The notes beneath the pieces were generated by a model. The model was not told where the DNA came from. It worked only from the letters and a program-made list of their open reading frames with translations, and did no database searches. Both the position numbers and the translations under genes were made by a program. From an uncultured candidate division WWE3 bacterium (GTDB taxonomy: Bacteria > Patescibacteriota > WWE3 > UBA101185 > UBA10185): DNA of 64,000 bases. Shown here piece after piece: positions 51,052-60,295 of the stretch. How positions within the stretch are numbered: position 1 is the first letter of the stretch; each line of letters starts with the position of its first letter. Where the stretch lies: the NCBI GenBank assembly GCA_938004185.1, contig CALKWN010000065.1:657247-721246 (forward strand), read 5' to 3'.

Positions 51052-52476
51052 TTAAATAACCAGTACTTGCTTAACATTACTAACGTCTTGTTTTATCTTT
51101 CCGGGCTTCTGTAGTTCTTCCTCTATTGTTCTTACGCCGTGCATTATTGTTGTGTGATCTCTTCCTCCTAGAAAGTCTCCTATAGCCATGTAAGGAGTGT
51201 CGGTCAGCTCTTTTATGAGAAACATTGCTACTTGTCTGGGAATTACCAAATCTTTTGTTCTTCTCTTTCCTTTAACATCAAGGACTTTTACCGAATAGTA
51301 GTTGCAGACAGCTTTAAGTATTTCGTTAATATTTGTGATTTTTTTCTGGCCGTTTCTAACACTTTTACCAAGAGCCGTAGCTGCCAGTTCTCTTGTAATA
51401 ACAGCTCCTTGTGTCATAGCGTAGGTAAGTACTTGGGTATAAGCTCCCTCAAGTTCTCTTATGTTGGTGTTTATGCTTTCGGCAATAAAGTCCAGAACAT
51501 CGTTAGGAATCTCGTCTCCCGACAAGTCTCTTTTTGTTCTTAATATTGCCGATCTTACCTCCATGTCCGGGGTTTGGATATCCGCGATAATTCCGCTACT
51601 GAACCTGGATGTTATACGTTCCTCAAAGCTGTTAAAATCTTTCGGAGGTCTGTCCGAGGTAATTACTATCTGTTTTTGTGCCATATACAGCGCATTGAAT
51701 GTGTGAAAGAACTCTTCCTGCGTAGTGTCCTTTCCAATAACAAATTGAATATCATCTATCAACAACACATCGGCTTTTCTAAATTTGTTTCTGAATTCGT
51801 ATGTTGTGTGTTTTCCATGTCCTTTACCGCTTTTGATTGCTTCAATAAGTTCGTTGGTGAAAGATTCTCCCGTCGTGTATATAACATTCATACCGGGTTT
51901 TGTCCTTATTATCTCGTTGCCTATGGCCTGTATTAGATGTGTTTTTCCCAGACCTACGCCAGAGTAGATGAATACCGGGTTGTACATTTCCCCCGGTCGT
52001 TGTGCTACTGCCGTGGCTATTGCGTAAGCCAGGTTGTTATTTTTCCCCATTATGTAGTTTTCGAAAGTAAATCTTGGAAATAAATTGGCTCTTTTTTGCT
52101 TTTCCCTAATAGTGTCCTCTGATGATTTGTTTTGAACGAATAAAGGTCCCAGATTGCTCGGGGTTTTTGAAGAAGTCTGTCCCGATGTATTGGTTTCATC
52201 GTCAATACCTGAAGATTTTTTTACCGTCGTTTTTAGAGGGATTTTTTTGTTTGCTAATTTTTCTGCTGCGGTTTCAATAATCGTATTATATTTTTTCTCA
52301 ACATTGTTTCTTACAAAATCATCCTCACACACAATTTTTAATGTTCCGTCAGTATCAAGTTCTGCAGAGGTTCTGGCAACCAAAGATTTAAAAACCATAG
52401 GAGACAGCTTCAGCTCTACTTCGCCGAGTACTGCTTTCCAGAACTCTATTGGTTTTTCCTCGTAGTTTACAATCAT
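51052..52476 (-). CDS. dnaA: Chromosomal replication initiator DnaA
   Basis: 474 residues from ATG 52476 (a TTG start 16 codons upstream is possible). Domain I is KPIEFWKAVLGEVELKLSP. A short Ser/Thr-rich linker follows. The AAA+ core has Walker A SGVGLGKTHL, Walker B ADVLLIDDIQF and the arginine finger in FSSGI. The C-terminal DNA-binding domain ends in GRDHTTIMHGVRTIEEE, the DnaA signature. It opens the origin and may regulate its own gene through the box upstream. Confidence 0.96.
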   Translation of the reverse strand: MIVNYEEKPIEFWKAVLGEVELKLSPMVFKSLVARTSAELDTDGTLKIVCEDDFVRNNVEKKYNTIIETAAEKLANKKIPLKTTVKKSSGIDDETNTSGQTSSKTPSNLGPLFVQNKSSEDTIREKQKRANLFPRFTFENYIMGKNNNLAYAIATAVAQRPGEMYNPVFIYSGVGLGKTHLIQAIGNEIIRTKPGMNVIYTTGESFTNELIEAIKSGKGHGKHTTYEFRNKFRKADVLLIDDIQFVIGKDTTQEEFFHTFNALYMAQKQIVITSDRPPKDFNSFEERITSRFSSGIIADIQTPDMEVRSAILRTKRDLSGDEIPNDVLDFIAESINTNIRELEGAYTQVLTYAMTQGAVITRELAATALGKSVRNGQKKITNINEILKAVCNYYSVKVLDVKGKRRTKDLVIPRQVAMFLIKELTDTPYMAIGDFLGGRDHTTIMHGVRTIEEELQKPGKIKQDVSNVKQVLVI

Positions 52477-52527
52477 AGTGAGCGGGAATAGTTCTTCCTG
52501 GGGCCGGATTTTTTTAATATACAAAAG

Positions 52528-52536
52528 TTATCCACA
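52528..52536 (+). promoter_or_regulatory. DnaA box upstream of dnaA
   Basis: TTATCCACA, perfect consensus, about 50 bp upstream of the dnaA ATG; likely autoregulation or part of the origin. Confidence 0.6.
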
Positions 52537-52692
52537 ATGATAAAGCAACAGTTGTTGCTTATTGATGGGTTTTATAAGATGGTGTCACTTTAGTTTTTGA
52601 ATTTTTCCAACATACGTTGCTCTTTGCTTTGAAAAACACAAACTTGACTGGATTTATATAATGTGATATCTTTTCGGGTTACCCCAAAAAGT

Positions 52693-52947
52693 ATGAAAGA
52701 AGTAAAACAAAGAAAACTACAAATGAATATTCTCGGAAAACATCAAAGGTTATGGGTTCAGTTGCTTCTGCAGGCTAAGATAAGAAACTTTAAGCTTAAA
52801 CTACATGGGGTTGAGCACTATTCTTGGGATCACAGTGAGATAATTGTGTCCGGAGACTCAGGAAACCTTTGGAAATTCATAAGAAGTCTTAAAAACCCTA
52901 TGTTCTTTGTTAGACTCGACAAGATAATTTTTAAGTTTATAGACTGA
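52693..52947 (+). CDS. Small basic protein, possible acylphosphatase-like fold
   Basis: 84 residues from ATG 52693; the frame is open 30 bases further up, and ATG 52723 is also possible. The order of short beta strands and helices (NFKLKLHGVEHYSWDHSEII, VSGDSGNLWKFIRSLKN, FFVRLDKIIFKF) is loosely like a ferredoxin/acylphosphatase fold, but the catalytic GxVQGVxFR loop is missing. The C-terminus converges on the HAD gene. Function not assigned. Confidence 0.5.
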   Translation: MKEVKQRKLQMNILGKHQRLWVQLLLQAKIRNFKLKLHGVEHYSWDHSEIIVSGDSGNLWKFIRSLKNPMFFVRLDKIIFKFID

Positions 52948-52954
52948 TAGTCAG

Positions 52955-53914
52955 TTATTGGGTACTTTCCGGGGTTATAGTGCTTTCTTCTTCCTTGTTT
53001 TTTCTTATGTTCTCAATACTTTCCAAAACTCTTTCTCTTGATGTCTTTTCAAGTATTTTCCCTATATCAATAAAGTCAGGATAAAATCCGTATATATTAC
53101 CTTTGTAACTTACTTGAGGTGTTTCTGTTCTCCAAATTATTATTTGATCCATACCGGCTTTTGCCGCTGCCTGTGAGCCTGATAATGAGTCCTCAAAAAC
53201 AATTACTTCTTTTGGAGATACCTTTAACCTTCTTGCAGCTTTAAGGAAAATGTTTGGCGAAGGTTTTTTCTTTGAAACATCGTCGCCTGTAATTATCAGG
53301 TCAAAGACGGTTGAAACACCTGTTCTTTCCGTAATCTCTTTTGTAACCTCCGCGCCTGAATTTGTAACCAAGGCAAGTTTAAACCCCTTCTCTACTTTGA
53401 AAAAATAGGCTGCTTCCGTGAAACCCTCCATTAGGCTGGGATTCTCGGCTTTCTTTATGTAGGATATTAATTTCTGCTCTGTTTCTTTGGCTAGAACGTC
53501 TATATTTTTATTTTTCGGCATATTGAAGCCGGTTCTTAGTTGGATATTTTTCCATATACTTTTTAAGTCCATTCCGGGGGAGTAGATATTCTCCATTCCC
53601 GTTACGAGTAGATTGTTATCTGTAGACACTTCTCTTAATGCACTGAGCCAAGCTAGATCAGAATCCCAAATTGTCCCATCCAAATCAAAAAACACAGCTT
53701 TTTTCCCTTTAAGAATGTCTTTATGACGTATATTTGCGGGATTAAGGTCTTTTTTTACAAGGTATTTGTAAAGGTTGTGAACTAGATAAATAGGGCCTCC
53801 TAATAGATCGATAGGAATAGTGAGTACATTTAATGGGCGCTGAGTTAGAAGGAACAAAACATAACCGGCGCCTATTAAGAGGTAAACAGCGAGCAGAATA
53901 AATATAAAACTCAT
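52955..53914 (-). CDS. HAD-superfamily hydrolase with N-terminal membrane anchor
   Basis: 319 residues. An N-terminal helix (IFILLAVYLLIGAGYVLFLL) is followed by a HAD phosphatase domain. Motif I is FFDLDGTIWDSD (catalytic Asp pair), motif II LALVTNSGAEV, motif III Lys in SKKKPSPNIFLKAA and motif IV VIVFEDSLSGSQAAAKAG. The cap is helical, as in phosphoglycolate phosphatase-like enzymes. The membrane anchor is uncommon. TAGAAT at 53921-53926 ends six bases before the ATG (leaderless). Confidence 0.85.
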   Translation of the reverse strand: MSFIFILLAVYLLIGAGYVLFLLTQRPLNVLTIPIDLLGGPIYLVHNLYKYLVKKDLNPANIRHKDILKGKKAVFFDLDGTIWDSDLAWLSALREVSTDNNLLVTGMENIYSPGMDLKSIWKNIQLRTGFNMPKNKNIDVLAKETEQKLISYIKKAENPSLMEGFTEAAYFFKVEKGFKLALVTNSGAEVTKEITERTGVSTVFDLIITGDDVSKKKPSPNIFLKAARRLKVSPKEVIVFEDSLSGSQAAAKAGMDQIIIWRTETPQVSYKGNIYGFYPDFIDIGKILEKTSRERVLESIENIRKNKEEESTITPESTQ

Positions 53915-53977
53915 AAGTGAATTCTAAACCAAGTAGGTTGTGGTGACAATTATCGGCTATTTTGTTATTTTTTATAT

Positions 53978-54217
53978 ATGCCAACTATTGAAGAAAAAGG
54001 TAACGACAGTTTGAAATTTGAATGCCCGAAATGCGGAAAAATTTCTAAGGATGATGTGTTGTTTCTTTGCAACACTTGTAAGCATGAAGAGCTTATTGAA
54101 AGAGACGGTTTATATATTTGCCCCTCATGTTTGAAAGGAAAGGAAAATTTCGAGTGTGCCTTGTGCGGATCTAAGGAGGTTAAGCTCCTGTCTAGGATTC
54201 CTGGAAAAAGCGTTTGA
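53978..54217 (+). CDS. Double zinc-ribbon protein, 79 aa
   Basis: Four CxxC pairs (CPKC, CNTC, CPSC, CALC) give two likely zinc ribbons in a 79-residue protein; the second half reads GLYICPSCLKGKENFECALCG. Such small ribbons often bind nucleic acid or protein partners. Its 3' end overlaps the convergent ruvX gene by 26 bp. No ribosome site is visible. Confidence 0.7.
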   Translation: MPTIEEKGNDSLKFECPKCGKISKDDVLFLCNTCKHEELIERDGLYICPSCLKGKENFECALCGSKEVKLLSRIPGKSV

Positions 54218-54626
54218 GTATAATTCCAGCTGCAACGTCATCAGAATAGTTGCGCCTTTTTCTTGGCATTTCCATATCTGTCAGATTTTTTAATGCTTCC
54301 TGAGTAGTACCTTCTTCATTAACGAACAGCACGGGTTTTTTAGATAATATACGCAGAAGTTTTGAGAAGTGTCTGTTTTTCAACGATTGCGCGGTTTCTT
54401 TTCCTTCTGCAGTTAGCGGAATTCCCACCACAAACGCCTCAGCTTTGTTCTCAAGCCCCAGCCTGATAAGTTCGCTTATTGCTGCGTTTTGATTTCTGGC
54501 GTTTATAATCTTCAAAGGAGTCACAAATCCGTTTTTTCCTATGGCAACTCCGATATTTGTGTCTCCGTAATCAATTCCTATGTAGTTTTTTTCCTCAGTT
54601 GTTTTTTCCTTCTTTTTCTTACTCAT
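54192..54626 (-). CDS. ruvX: Holliday junction resolvase-like RuvX/YqgF
   Basis: 144 residues from ATG 54626, which overlaps the preceding stop by 8 bp; longer starts would sit well inside that gene. RNase H-like motifs: YIGIDYGDTNIGVAIGKN (first Asp), AFVVGIPLTAEGKE (VxGxP), VLFVNEEGTTQEA (catalytic Glu) and RNYSDDVAAGIIL (last Asp pair). The family acts in 16S rRNA 5' processing and possibly junction resolution. It is the last gene of the ATPase/PilM operon. Confidence 0.88.
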   Translation of the reverse strand: MSKKKKEKTTEEKNYIGIDYGDTNIGVAIGKNGFVTPLKIINARNQNAAISELIRLGLENKAEAFVVGIPLTAEGKETAQSLKNRHFSKLLRILSKKPVLFVNEEGTTQEALKNLTDMEMPRKRRNYSDDVAAGIILKRFFQES

Positions 54627-56124
54627 TTTCAATTTCCAGATTAATTCTGTTTGTGTCTTTAGGAACATTTTTGAAAAACGGTATTGTGGGTTCAATTTTT
54701 ATTGAATATGTACTTATTTCGCCGGCGCTTTCAAGAATTTTTTCGGCTTCGGAAATTGATTTTCCTGCAAGGTTAAGTTTCAGTTGTTCCTTATCAATTT
54801 TTGAGACAGTAAAAGTTTTTAGAGTTATTTGCAGATCTGCTTCTTCTGAATTAAGCACGCTAGAACTAGAGTTTCCCATAGGTGTTACGCTCGTTTCTCT
54901 TTGTTTTTCGGATAGCATTTTATTTTCAGGGATTATACTTTCAAGCACCTTATCTAGAAGTGAATTAAGATCTGCGTCCATGTATGTTAGACCGGAGGCT
55001 TCGGCGTATATTGTTATCATAAGTTTTTCAGCCTCGTCCTCGGGTTCGGCGCTGTATGTTTCTTTTGTAACCCTTGTAGTTACAGATCCTTCAATCAATC
55101 GCTGCGTTTTGCCTAACTTGTATTTTAATTCTTCTGCAGCCTTTATTTTAGCTGCATCGGCAGCCTTTTTTTGTAAAGAAGTCCTGTCGTCCTCAGAAAC
55201 CACTTTTACGATCTTGCTTTCCCCACCTTCCATATCCGATTTAGTTTTTGCCGTCATTTCACTGGATTTATATCCTGATACCTCCAAATCTTCCCCTTTA
55301 TCTATGTTGTATTTGTCGCCAATATCTTCGGCTGTAATATCGACGGTGGCTTCACCAAATACTATTCCTGCAGGTTCGAGTTGCTCAACACTTGCCGGAA
55401 TCACAACATCATCATCAAGTATGTACACAAAATCTTTTTCGTCGAAATTTAGTTTTGACCCTTCTTTTAACTTAATTTCCTCGTTTGTTTTGTTGTAGAT
55501 TATCGCTTCCCCTTCCGCTTTTTTTCCTACTGTTTTTTCTCCTGTTGTCGGTACCTCATCTGTAACTTCTACGTTTGTGATTATCGTAAGGCCTTTGAGC
55601 TCTAGTTTTTCCGGATCGGTGGCACCCCCATTAATAACTTTTATTGTGTTACTTCTTGTAAAAGGAAGAGCCTTTAATGTGATTGTGGAGTAAGCTTCGG
55701 GTTTTTTGGAAATAAAAAATATAGCGCCAATTAAAATAGCGATAAGTATTAGAGGAAGGAGTGCAGCCTTTTTCATCACACGCGGCAGCCTGATTTTAGG
55801 TAGAGCGGTTATTTTAAAACCACTCCCCTTTGTTTTTCCCGACACTATCTCACTCTCATACTCTTTTTTAAACTCGTTTATAGCAGTACCTGCAGGTTCC
55901 TCGAGCATAGCAATTAGAGAAATTCCGGTGTCATCCATCGTTGTAAATTGCACGGCTTTTTGTGTTTTTTCAGCAAACTGAGAAATTAACTTCAAACTTA
56001 TAATGTTATCGAACAAAACAGAGCCTTCGGGTATGACCAGCTCAATTCCCGTGTCGTTCAGGTTTTTAATTTTATTTATCGCCGCCAGGGCGTCGTCATG
56101 AACTTCGAGCTCAATTTTTGTCAT
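54619..56124 (-). CDS. Baseplate-J-like membrane protein
   Basis: 501 residues. The N-terminal cytoplasmic domain (~1-135) has the alpha/beta look of a small regulatory domain (IELVIPEGSVLFDNIISLKL). One helix spans the membrane at ~143-162 (AALLPLILIAILIGAIFFIS). The large outer region (GEKTVGKKAEGEAIIYNKT; NFDEKDFVYILDDDVVIPAS; LIEGSVTTRVTKETYS) matches patescibacterial proteins annotated as baseplate J/gp47-like. The phage relatives sit in contractile baseplates. Here the ATGA overlap with the PilM-like gene suggests a part of a pilus or secretion assembly. Confidence 0.6.
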   Translation of the reverse strand: MTKIELEVHDDALAAINKIKNLNDTGIELVIPEGSVLFDNIISLKLISQFAEKTQKAVQFTTMDDTGISLIAMLEEPAGTAINEFKKEYESEIVSGKTKGSGFKITALPKIRLPRVMKKAALLPLILIAILIGAIFFISKKPEAYSTITLKALPFTRSNTIKVINGGATDPEKLELKGLTIITNVEVTDEVPTTGEKTVGKKAEGEAIIYNKTNEEIKLKEGSKLNFDEKDFVYILDDDVVIPASVEQLEPAGIVFGEATVDITAEDIGDKYNIDKGEDLEVSGYKSSEMTAKTKSDMEGGESKIVKVVSEDDRTSLQKKAADAAKIKAAEELKYKLGKTQRLIEGSVTTRVTKETYSAEPEDEAEKLMITIYAEASGLTYMDADLNSLLDKVLESIIPENKMLSEKQRETSVTPMGNSSSSVLNSEEADLQITLKTFTVSKIDKEQLKLNLAGKSISEAEKILESAGEISTYSIKIEPTIPFFKNVPKDTNRINLEIENE

Positions 56125-57329
56125 TTTTCAAAGATTTCCTTGTAGATTATAGATAGAATTATGTTGTTAAACCACCCTTTTCCGACTACCGTTCCCGTGG
56201 AATCTACTATAGGCAGGCCGTCAATTTCCATAAGAGATACTTCTTTAAGATCCCTGAAAGGAATGTTTTTGGCCCAAGAGTCACTCATTAAAGTTTTTAC
56301 GGTTTCAGGAATTTCTGCTCCCACCCCCTGTACAAATATTTTTGATGGGAATGTTTTTACTCCGGTAAATTCTCCGAAAAGGATCTCGAGACCTAAAACC
56401 CATATTTTCACCGCTTCTTTTATACAGCTGCCAACAATTTCCATTTCGGGATCGGAAAGAGCTTCAAGAACATAAGTTTTTAGAAGTTTTCTACCCTCAT
56501 CCATGGTAACGCCCATCTTGTCGCTTATTTGTTCCACGAAGTGCCTGTACCCGAAACTTAAAAATTTAGTGGATACAATTCCTCCGGCGAAAACAACTGC
56601 CACATTCGTAGTGTCCTCGGCTATATCTATAAGAATGTAGTCGGTTACCTCAGGCGTAATCTTTTTGACCCATTGTGCCGAACTGTACATTCCTGATCCG
56701 AAAGCCAAAACATTGAGCCCTAACTTTTTGGCGAGTGCTTGCAGTGAAGATATGTGATAGTCAGGCGAGAAGGCGTGAAAAACCGAAGCTTCAATAACTT
56801 GTCCCGAGCTACCTTCCAAGTCTTTTACGGAGTGCCCGTCGATTTTTACGGAAACATTTGAGGTAATTATTATATTGAGACTTTCTTCGGTGTTACCCGT
56901 CATGCTAAGGTATTCATTTTGAGCCTCAATCTTGGCCGCATCGGATATTCGTGTGTAAAGTTTATCTACTTCCTTATCACTTATGGCAGTGCCCGGCTCT
57001 TTTCTTCTATACCTTACGGTGGTTGTTATTCCCAGAACAGCGGAATTACCGGCTGATATTATTACATCAGAAACATCTCCGCCCGTAGTTTCCAGTGCCT
57101 TTGCCAGTGCTTCTTCTGTAGCACTTTCGACATCATCTTCCTCGATGATAATTCCTCCCCTAGAACTGTCCTTTAAAAGGTCTTGTTTTCCTGAGCCAAT
57201 AATCCTAAGTTTCATTTCTTCAGGATCGTCGTAAAAAATTGCACATTTAACGTCTTCGGATGATACGGATAAGGTGATGAATTTGTCGGGGTATTCGGAG
57301 CTTTTCTGGAGAAAGGGCAACTTTATCAT
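56121..57329 (-). CDS. PilM/FtsA-like actin-fold ATPase
   Basis: 402 residues. The ASKHA fold shows in the phosphate-1/adenosine strands: DYILIDIAEDTTNVAVVFAG is the phosphate-2 motif and KIFVQGVGAEIPETVK the adenosine motif, with the insertion RKEPGTAISDKEVDKLY in FtsA/PilM subdomain position. PilM forms a cytoplasmic ring that links pilus proteins; the next gene (membrane protein) sits where PilN would. TATAAT at 57337-57342 ends seven bases before the ATG (leaderless). Confidence 0.8.
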   Translation of the reverse strand: MIKLPFLQKSSEYPDKFITLSVSSEDVKCAIFYDDPEEMKLRIIGSGKQDLLKDSSRGGIIIEEDDVESATEEALAKALETTGGDVSDVIISAGNSAVLGITTTVRYRRKEPGTAISDKEVDKLYTRISDAAKIEAQNEYLSMTGNTEESLNIIITSNVSVKIDGHSVKDLEGSSGQVIEASVFHAFSPDYHISSLQALAKKLGLNVLAFGSGMYSSAQWVKKITPEVTDYILIDIAEDTTNVAVVFAGGIVSTKFLSFGYRHFVEQISDKMGVTMDEGRKLLKTYVLEALSDPEMEIVGSCIKEAVKIWVLGLEILFGEFTGVKTFPSKIFVQGVGAEIPETVKTLMSDSWAKNIPFRDLKEVSLMEIDGLPIVDSTGTVVGKGWFNNIILSIIYKEIFEK

Positions 57330-57354
57330 TAGTCAGATTATACAAGTTACGGGA

Positions 57355-59805
57355 TTAAAAAGGAATTCTGCCGAGAGGGGGAACTTTTGTAGTCGTATTT
57401 TCATCCGGGTTTTTATCGTTGTAACCGGACCGTTCTTTTATGTATTCTTCCACTTCTTCGGCGGGAACTCCGTATTTTTGTTTACACATTTCTTTTATCG
57501 ATCGGGCAAGCTCAGAATTTTTAGGTGTTGTGGAGATCTTTTCCCAATCCACGGTTAAAGAGAACGGTTGGGTCGGCTGGCCTTTAGCTAAAAGTCTCGT
57601 ATAGCAGTTTCCAATAGGAAGGTTTATTAAATCGGTTTTGGTAAATTTAGGAGCGTATTGGCTTTCGAGATAGGCTGCGTCATCAGCTCCGATCCTGAAA
57701 GTACACATCGTACCCACGTTACCGAAAACGGCCTCTTTTATATCATCGTCTAATTGAGCTATAAATTGGTGAGCAACCGTAAGATTAAGCTTATATTTTC
57801 TGGCTTCTGATAGTATCGTCGCAAAATCCGGAGTTGCAAAGTTTTGGAACTCATCTACATAGAGATAGAAATCCGGGTAGCTCAGCCCCTGAGTTAAAAG
57901 TGAGTGTCTTCTCAAGGCTGCCGAAAGTATTCTCGGAACGAGCAAAAGTCCCAAAAAGTTTGAATTTTCCTCACCGATCTTTCCTTTTGCAAGATCTACT
58001 AGAAGAACTTTCTTTTGCGCCATAATCTCATCAAAATTAAATGCTGATTTCTTTTGTCCGATAATGTTACGCATAGTTCTGTCTGTAATGAAGCGGTCAA
58101 ACTTCGAGGTGAAGTATTGCATATTCTCTCCCTTTTTGTTTTGTGGAACATTTGCAACTTCGTCGATCCAGTACCTCTTCACTAACGGATCGGTAATTCT
58201 GTTTATGAATGTTTTGCTGTAGTTTTGATCCGTTAACAACCTCATCACGTCTATCATGGTGCTTTCCGGATCAGCCATGGCTGTCAGCATTACATTTCGA
58301 ATTGTCCTTTCCAAAATAGGTCCCATTATTCCCTGATGGTTCGGGTCGTACATTTTGTATAGTAATGCAATAAAAGAGTTGATAATAAGGTGTTTTTCTT
58401 CTTCCGATTTGGCCTCCAGCATATTAAGTCCCATCGGTCTTTCTGTTTCGGAAGCGTCGAACAATATTACATCATCTTTTCTTGATTCGGGTATTTTGGT
58501 CAGCAGCTCCTCCACATCCGTGCCATGAGGATCTATTATGGCAACACCCTCGCCGTTAATAATATCCTGAAGTGCTAAAGACATAAGAAACTGCGATTTA
58601 CCTGTACCTGTTTGTCCGACGATATAGAAATGCCGCGCTCGGTCTTCTTGGTACATATAGATGTTCTTTTGTACTCCCCTGAAGTTACTTTTTCCAAGGT
58701 AAAGGCCGGTTGAAGGTAAGTTCACAGGGGCTGCTGATTTTCTCGAGGTTAGCCAAATTATGTTCGGCGTCTCAATTTGTTTATTTGGAAAATGAAACAC
58801 GCTCGCCAATTCCTCAATATTTAAAACCGAAGCATTGGAATAGATTTGGACTCCGATTACCGGAATGTAAAAATCCCGCACAATGATTTTTCTGTAAATA
58901 AATCTCTGTAAAAGTGTTTTTGAGGTTACAAAGGTTCTTTTCACAAACTTGTTGTAATTCATGTTTGTGAATTGCTCAAATGCGCTTATGAGATTTTGTA
59001 TATGAGTTTGCGCCGTAAATTTGTCTTTCGCTATTGATACTAGCCTTATCTTTGTATAAAAACCTGGCTGGGAGATTTTCTTTTCAACAGCTTCGAGAAA
59101 AGAAGTATCTACATTTATCTTTTTTTCCGGGTCCGCAGATTTATTTCTAATGTTTGAGATAAATTTTCTTCCGGCTAGCCGCCAATTATTTGTGGCCGGT
59201 TGAATAACATATTGTACGGCTATAACCTCACCCTCCCCCAGCTTGCTCATCGCAGAAGTTATTGAGCTAAGAGAGTCATTTTTTAAGTCTTCATAAACCT
59301 TAAGAGGGTAGAAGGAAGGCCCTCTTAATTTTAGTTCCACAACTTTTGTGTGGGCTCCTCTATCCCATACTTCGTGCGGATCTATAATGTCGATTTCTGC
59401 TGTCGGATAAGCGCCGTTAATTTGTTTTTCAACTACCGTTGCAATTTCATCCGGCACAACAACGTAGAAAGCAATTCCCTCCTCTTTTGAAATTATCTCG
59501 AATGAAATTCTATAAGGTTCGGTAAGCAGAGAATTAAAAAAGCTTTTTTGGAATCCCATTAGATTTGAAAACATGTGTTCGGCGGCCTTTATCTCTATTT
59601 CATTATCGGGAGGAAGTTTTATCTGAAGAAAAGTTAATTTATATCTTTCGGTTTTCTCACGCTTACGTTTTAGCCACAAAATAACCACGTAAAGTATTAT
59701 AAGTACAATCGCGATAACAGGTCCCCACATTTCAAATGTGTGTGCCGTATTTTCTACGGTGTGGTTGATATTTTCGAGGTTTTCTAGGTTCTCAAGATTT
59801 TGCAT
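57355..59805 (-). CDS. TraG/VirD4-class secretion ATPase with N-terminal membrane anchor
   Basis: 816 residues from ATG 59805. One N-terminal helix (WGPVIAIVLIILYVVILWLK) is followed by ~350 residues of an N-terminal domain. The RecA-like ATPase has Walker A FYIVGQTGTGKSQFL, GVAIIDPHGTDVEELL, Walker B FYLYVDEFQNFATPD and the sensor LTVAHQFIAQL. It is of the DUF87/TraD/VirD4 coupling type that pumps DNA or protein through type IV systems. The C-terminus has an acidic disordered tail. It overlaps the small acidic gene upstream by 14 bp. It is the likely motor for the machine encoded at 23.6-35.9 kb. Confidence 0.88.
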   Translation of the reverse strand: MQNLENLENLENINHTVENTAHTFEMWGPVIAIVLIILYVVILWLKRKREKTERYKLTFLQIKLPPDNEIEIKAAEHMFSNLMGFQKSFFNSLLTEPYRISFEIISKEEGIAFYVVVPDEIATVVEKQINGAYPTAEIDIIDPHEVWDRGAHTKVVELKLRGPSFYPLKVYEDLKNDSLSSITSAMSKLGEGEVIAVQYVIQPATNNWRLAGRKFISNIRNKSADPEKKINVDTSFLEAVEKKISQPGFYTKIRLVSIAKDKFTAQTHIQNLISAFEQFTNMNYNKFVKRTFVTSKTLLQRFIYRKIIVRDFYIPVIGVQIYSNASVLNIEELASVFHFPNKQIETPNIIWLTSRKSAAPVNLPSTGLYLGKSNFRGVQKNIYMYQEDRARHFYIVGQTGTGKSQFLMSLALQDIINGEGVAIIDPHGTDVEELLTKIPESRKDDVILFDASETERPMGLNMLEAKSEEEKHLIINSFIALLYKMYDPNHQGIMGPILERTIRNVMLTAMADPESTMIDVMRLLTDQNYSKTFINRITDPLVKRYWIDEVANVPQNKKGENMQYFTSKFDRFITDRTMRNIIGQKKSAFNFDEIMAQKKVLLVDLAKGKIGEENSNFLGLLLVPRILSAALRRHSLLTQGLSYPDFYLYVDEFQNFATPDFATILSEARKYKLNLTVAHQFIAQLDDDIKEAVFGNVGTMCTFRIGADDAAYLESQYAPKFTKTDLINLPIGNCYTRLLAKGQPTQPFSLTVDWEKISTTPKNSELARSIKEMCKQKYGVPAEEVEEYIKERSGYNDKNPDENTTTKVPPLGRIPF

Positions 59806-60136
59806 CGGGCAGTTGGTGAATTTCAGTAATTTGTTCAATTACCTCTTCTTCAAGTTTATCCATTTCTTTAGTTTCTTTGTTGGCGGAAGAATCTACCGGG
59901 TGCCCGGCAAATTTTTTGTTGGTCGTTTTGACAACGATCTTAGGTGTTTCGATAGCATCTGTGGTTTGAACAGACTCCGGTTCTGCTTTCTCAACGTTTT
60001 GTTGCTTTTCCTCTTTATTTTCCGGGTATATCTCACTTAAAGTTTCAATTTTACCTATCTGTTCTTCCGAAGAATTAATTTCCGGAAGCTCGTTTTTCTC
60101 GGGAGTATTTTTAGCAGGATATGTTGTTGATTCCAT
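59792..60136 (-). CDS. Acidic disordered cytoplasmic protein, 114 aa
   Basis: Low complexity, rich in Glu, Lys, Thr and Pro, without hydrophobic segments; probably disordered, with a short C-terminal helix (MDKLEEEVIEQITEIH). TAAAAT at 60144-60149 ends seven bases before ATG 60136, so this is the leaderless first gene of the ATPase operon. An adaptor or substrate-recruiting role is a guess from position only. Confidence 0.55.
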   Translation of the reverse strand: MESTTYPAKNTPEKNELPEINSSEEQIGKIETLSEIYPENKEEKQQNVEKAEPESVQTTDAIETPKIVVKTTNKKFAGHPVDSSANKETKEMDKLEEEVIEQITEIHQLPDAKS

Positions 60137-60295
60137 CAATAATATTTTAGCACCAATAAGAGTATCTATTAATATCCGTTTTGCTTGGTGGCGATTTGCC
60201 CGTCAATACGGGAAGTGCTATACTTTCAAGGTCTTAGGGGTTGAATTAAGACAGCCGTTTTTATTTGAAAGGGAGTTTTTGGCTCAATATTTATT

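Noticed and set aside
54557..55498. A 313-codon plus-strand frame opposite the baseplate-J-like gene
   Set aside because: Ser/Phe/Leu-rich shadow of the real minus-strand gene; no start signal and it would overlap ruvX as well.
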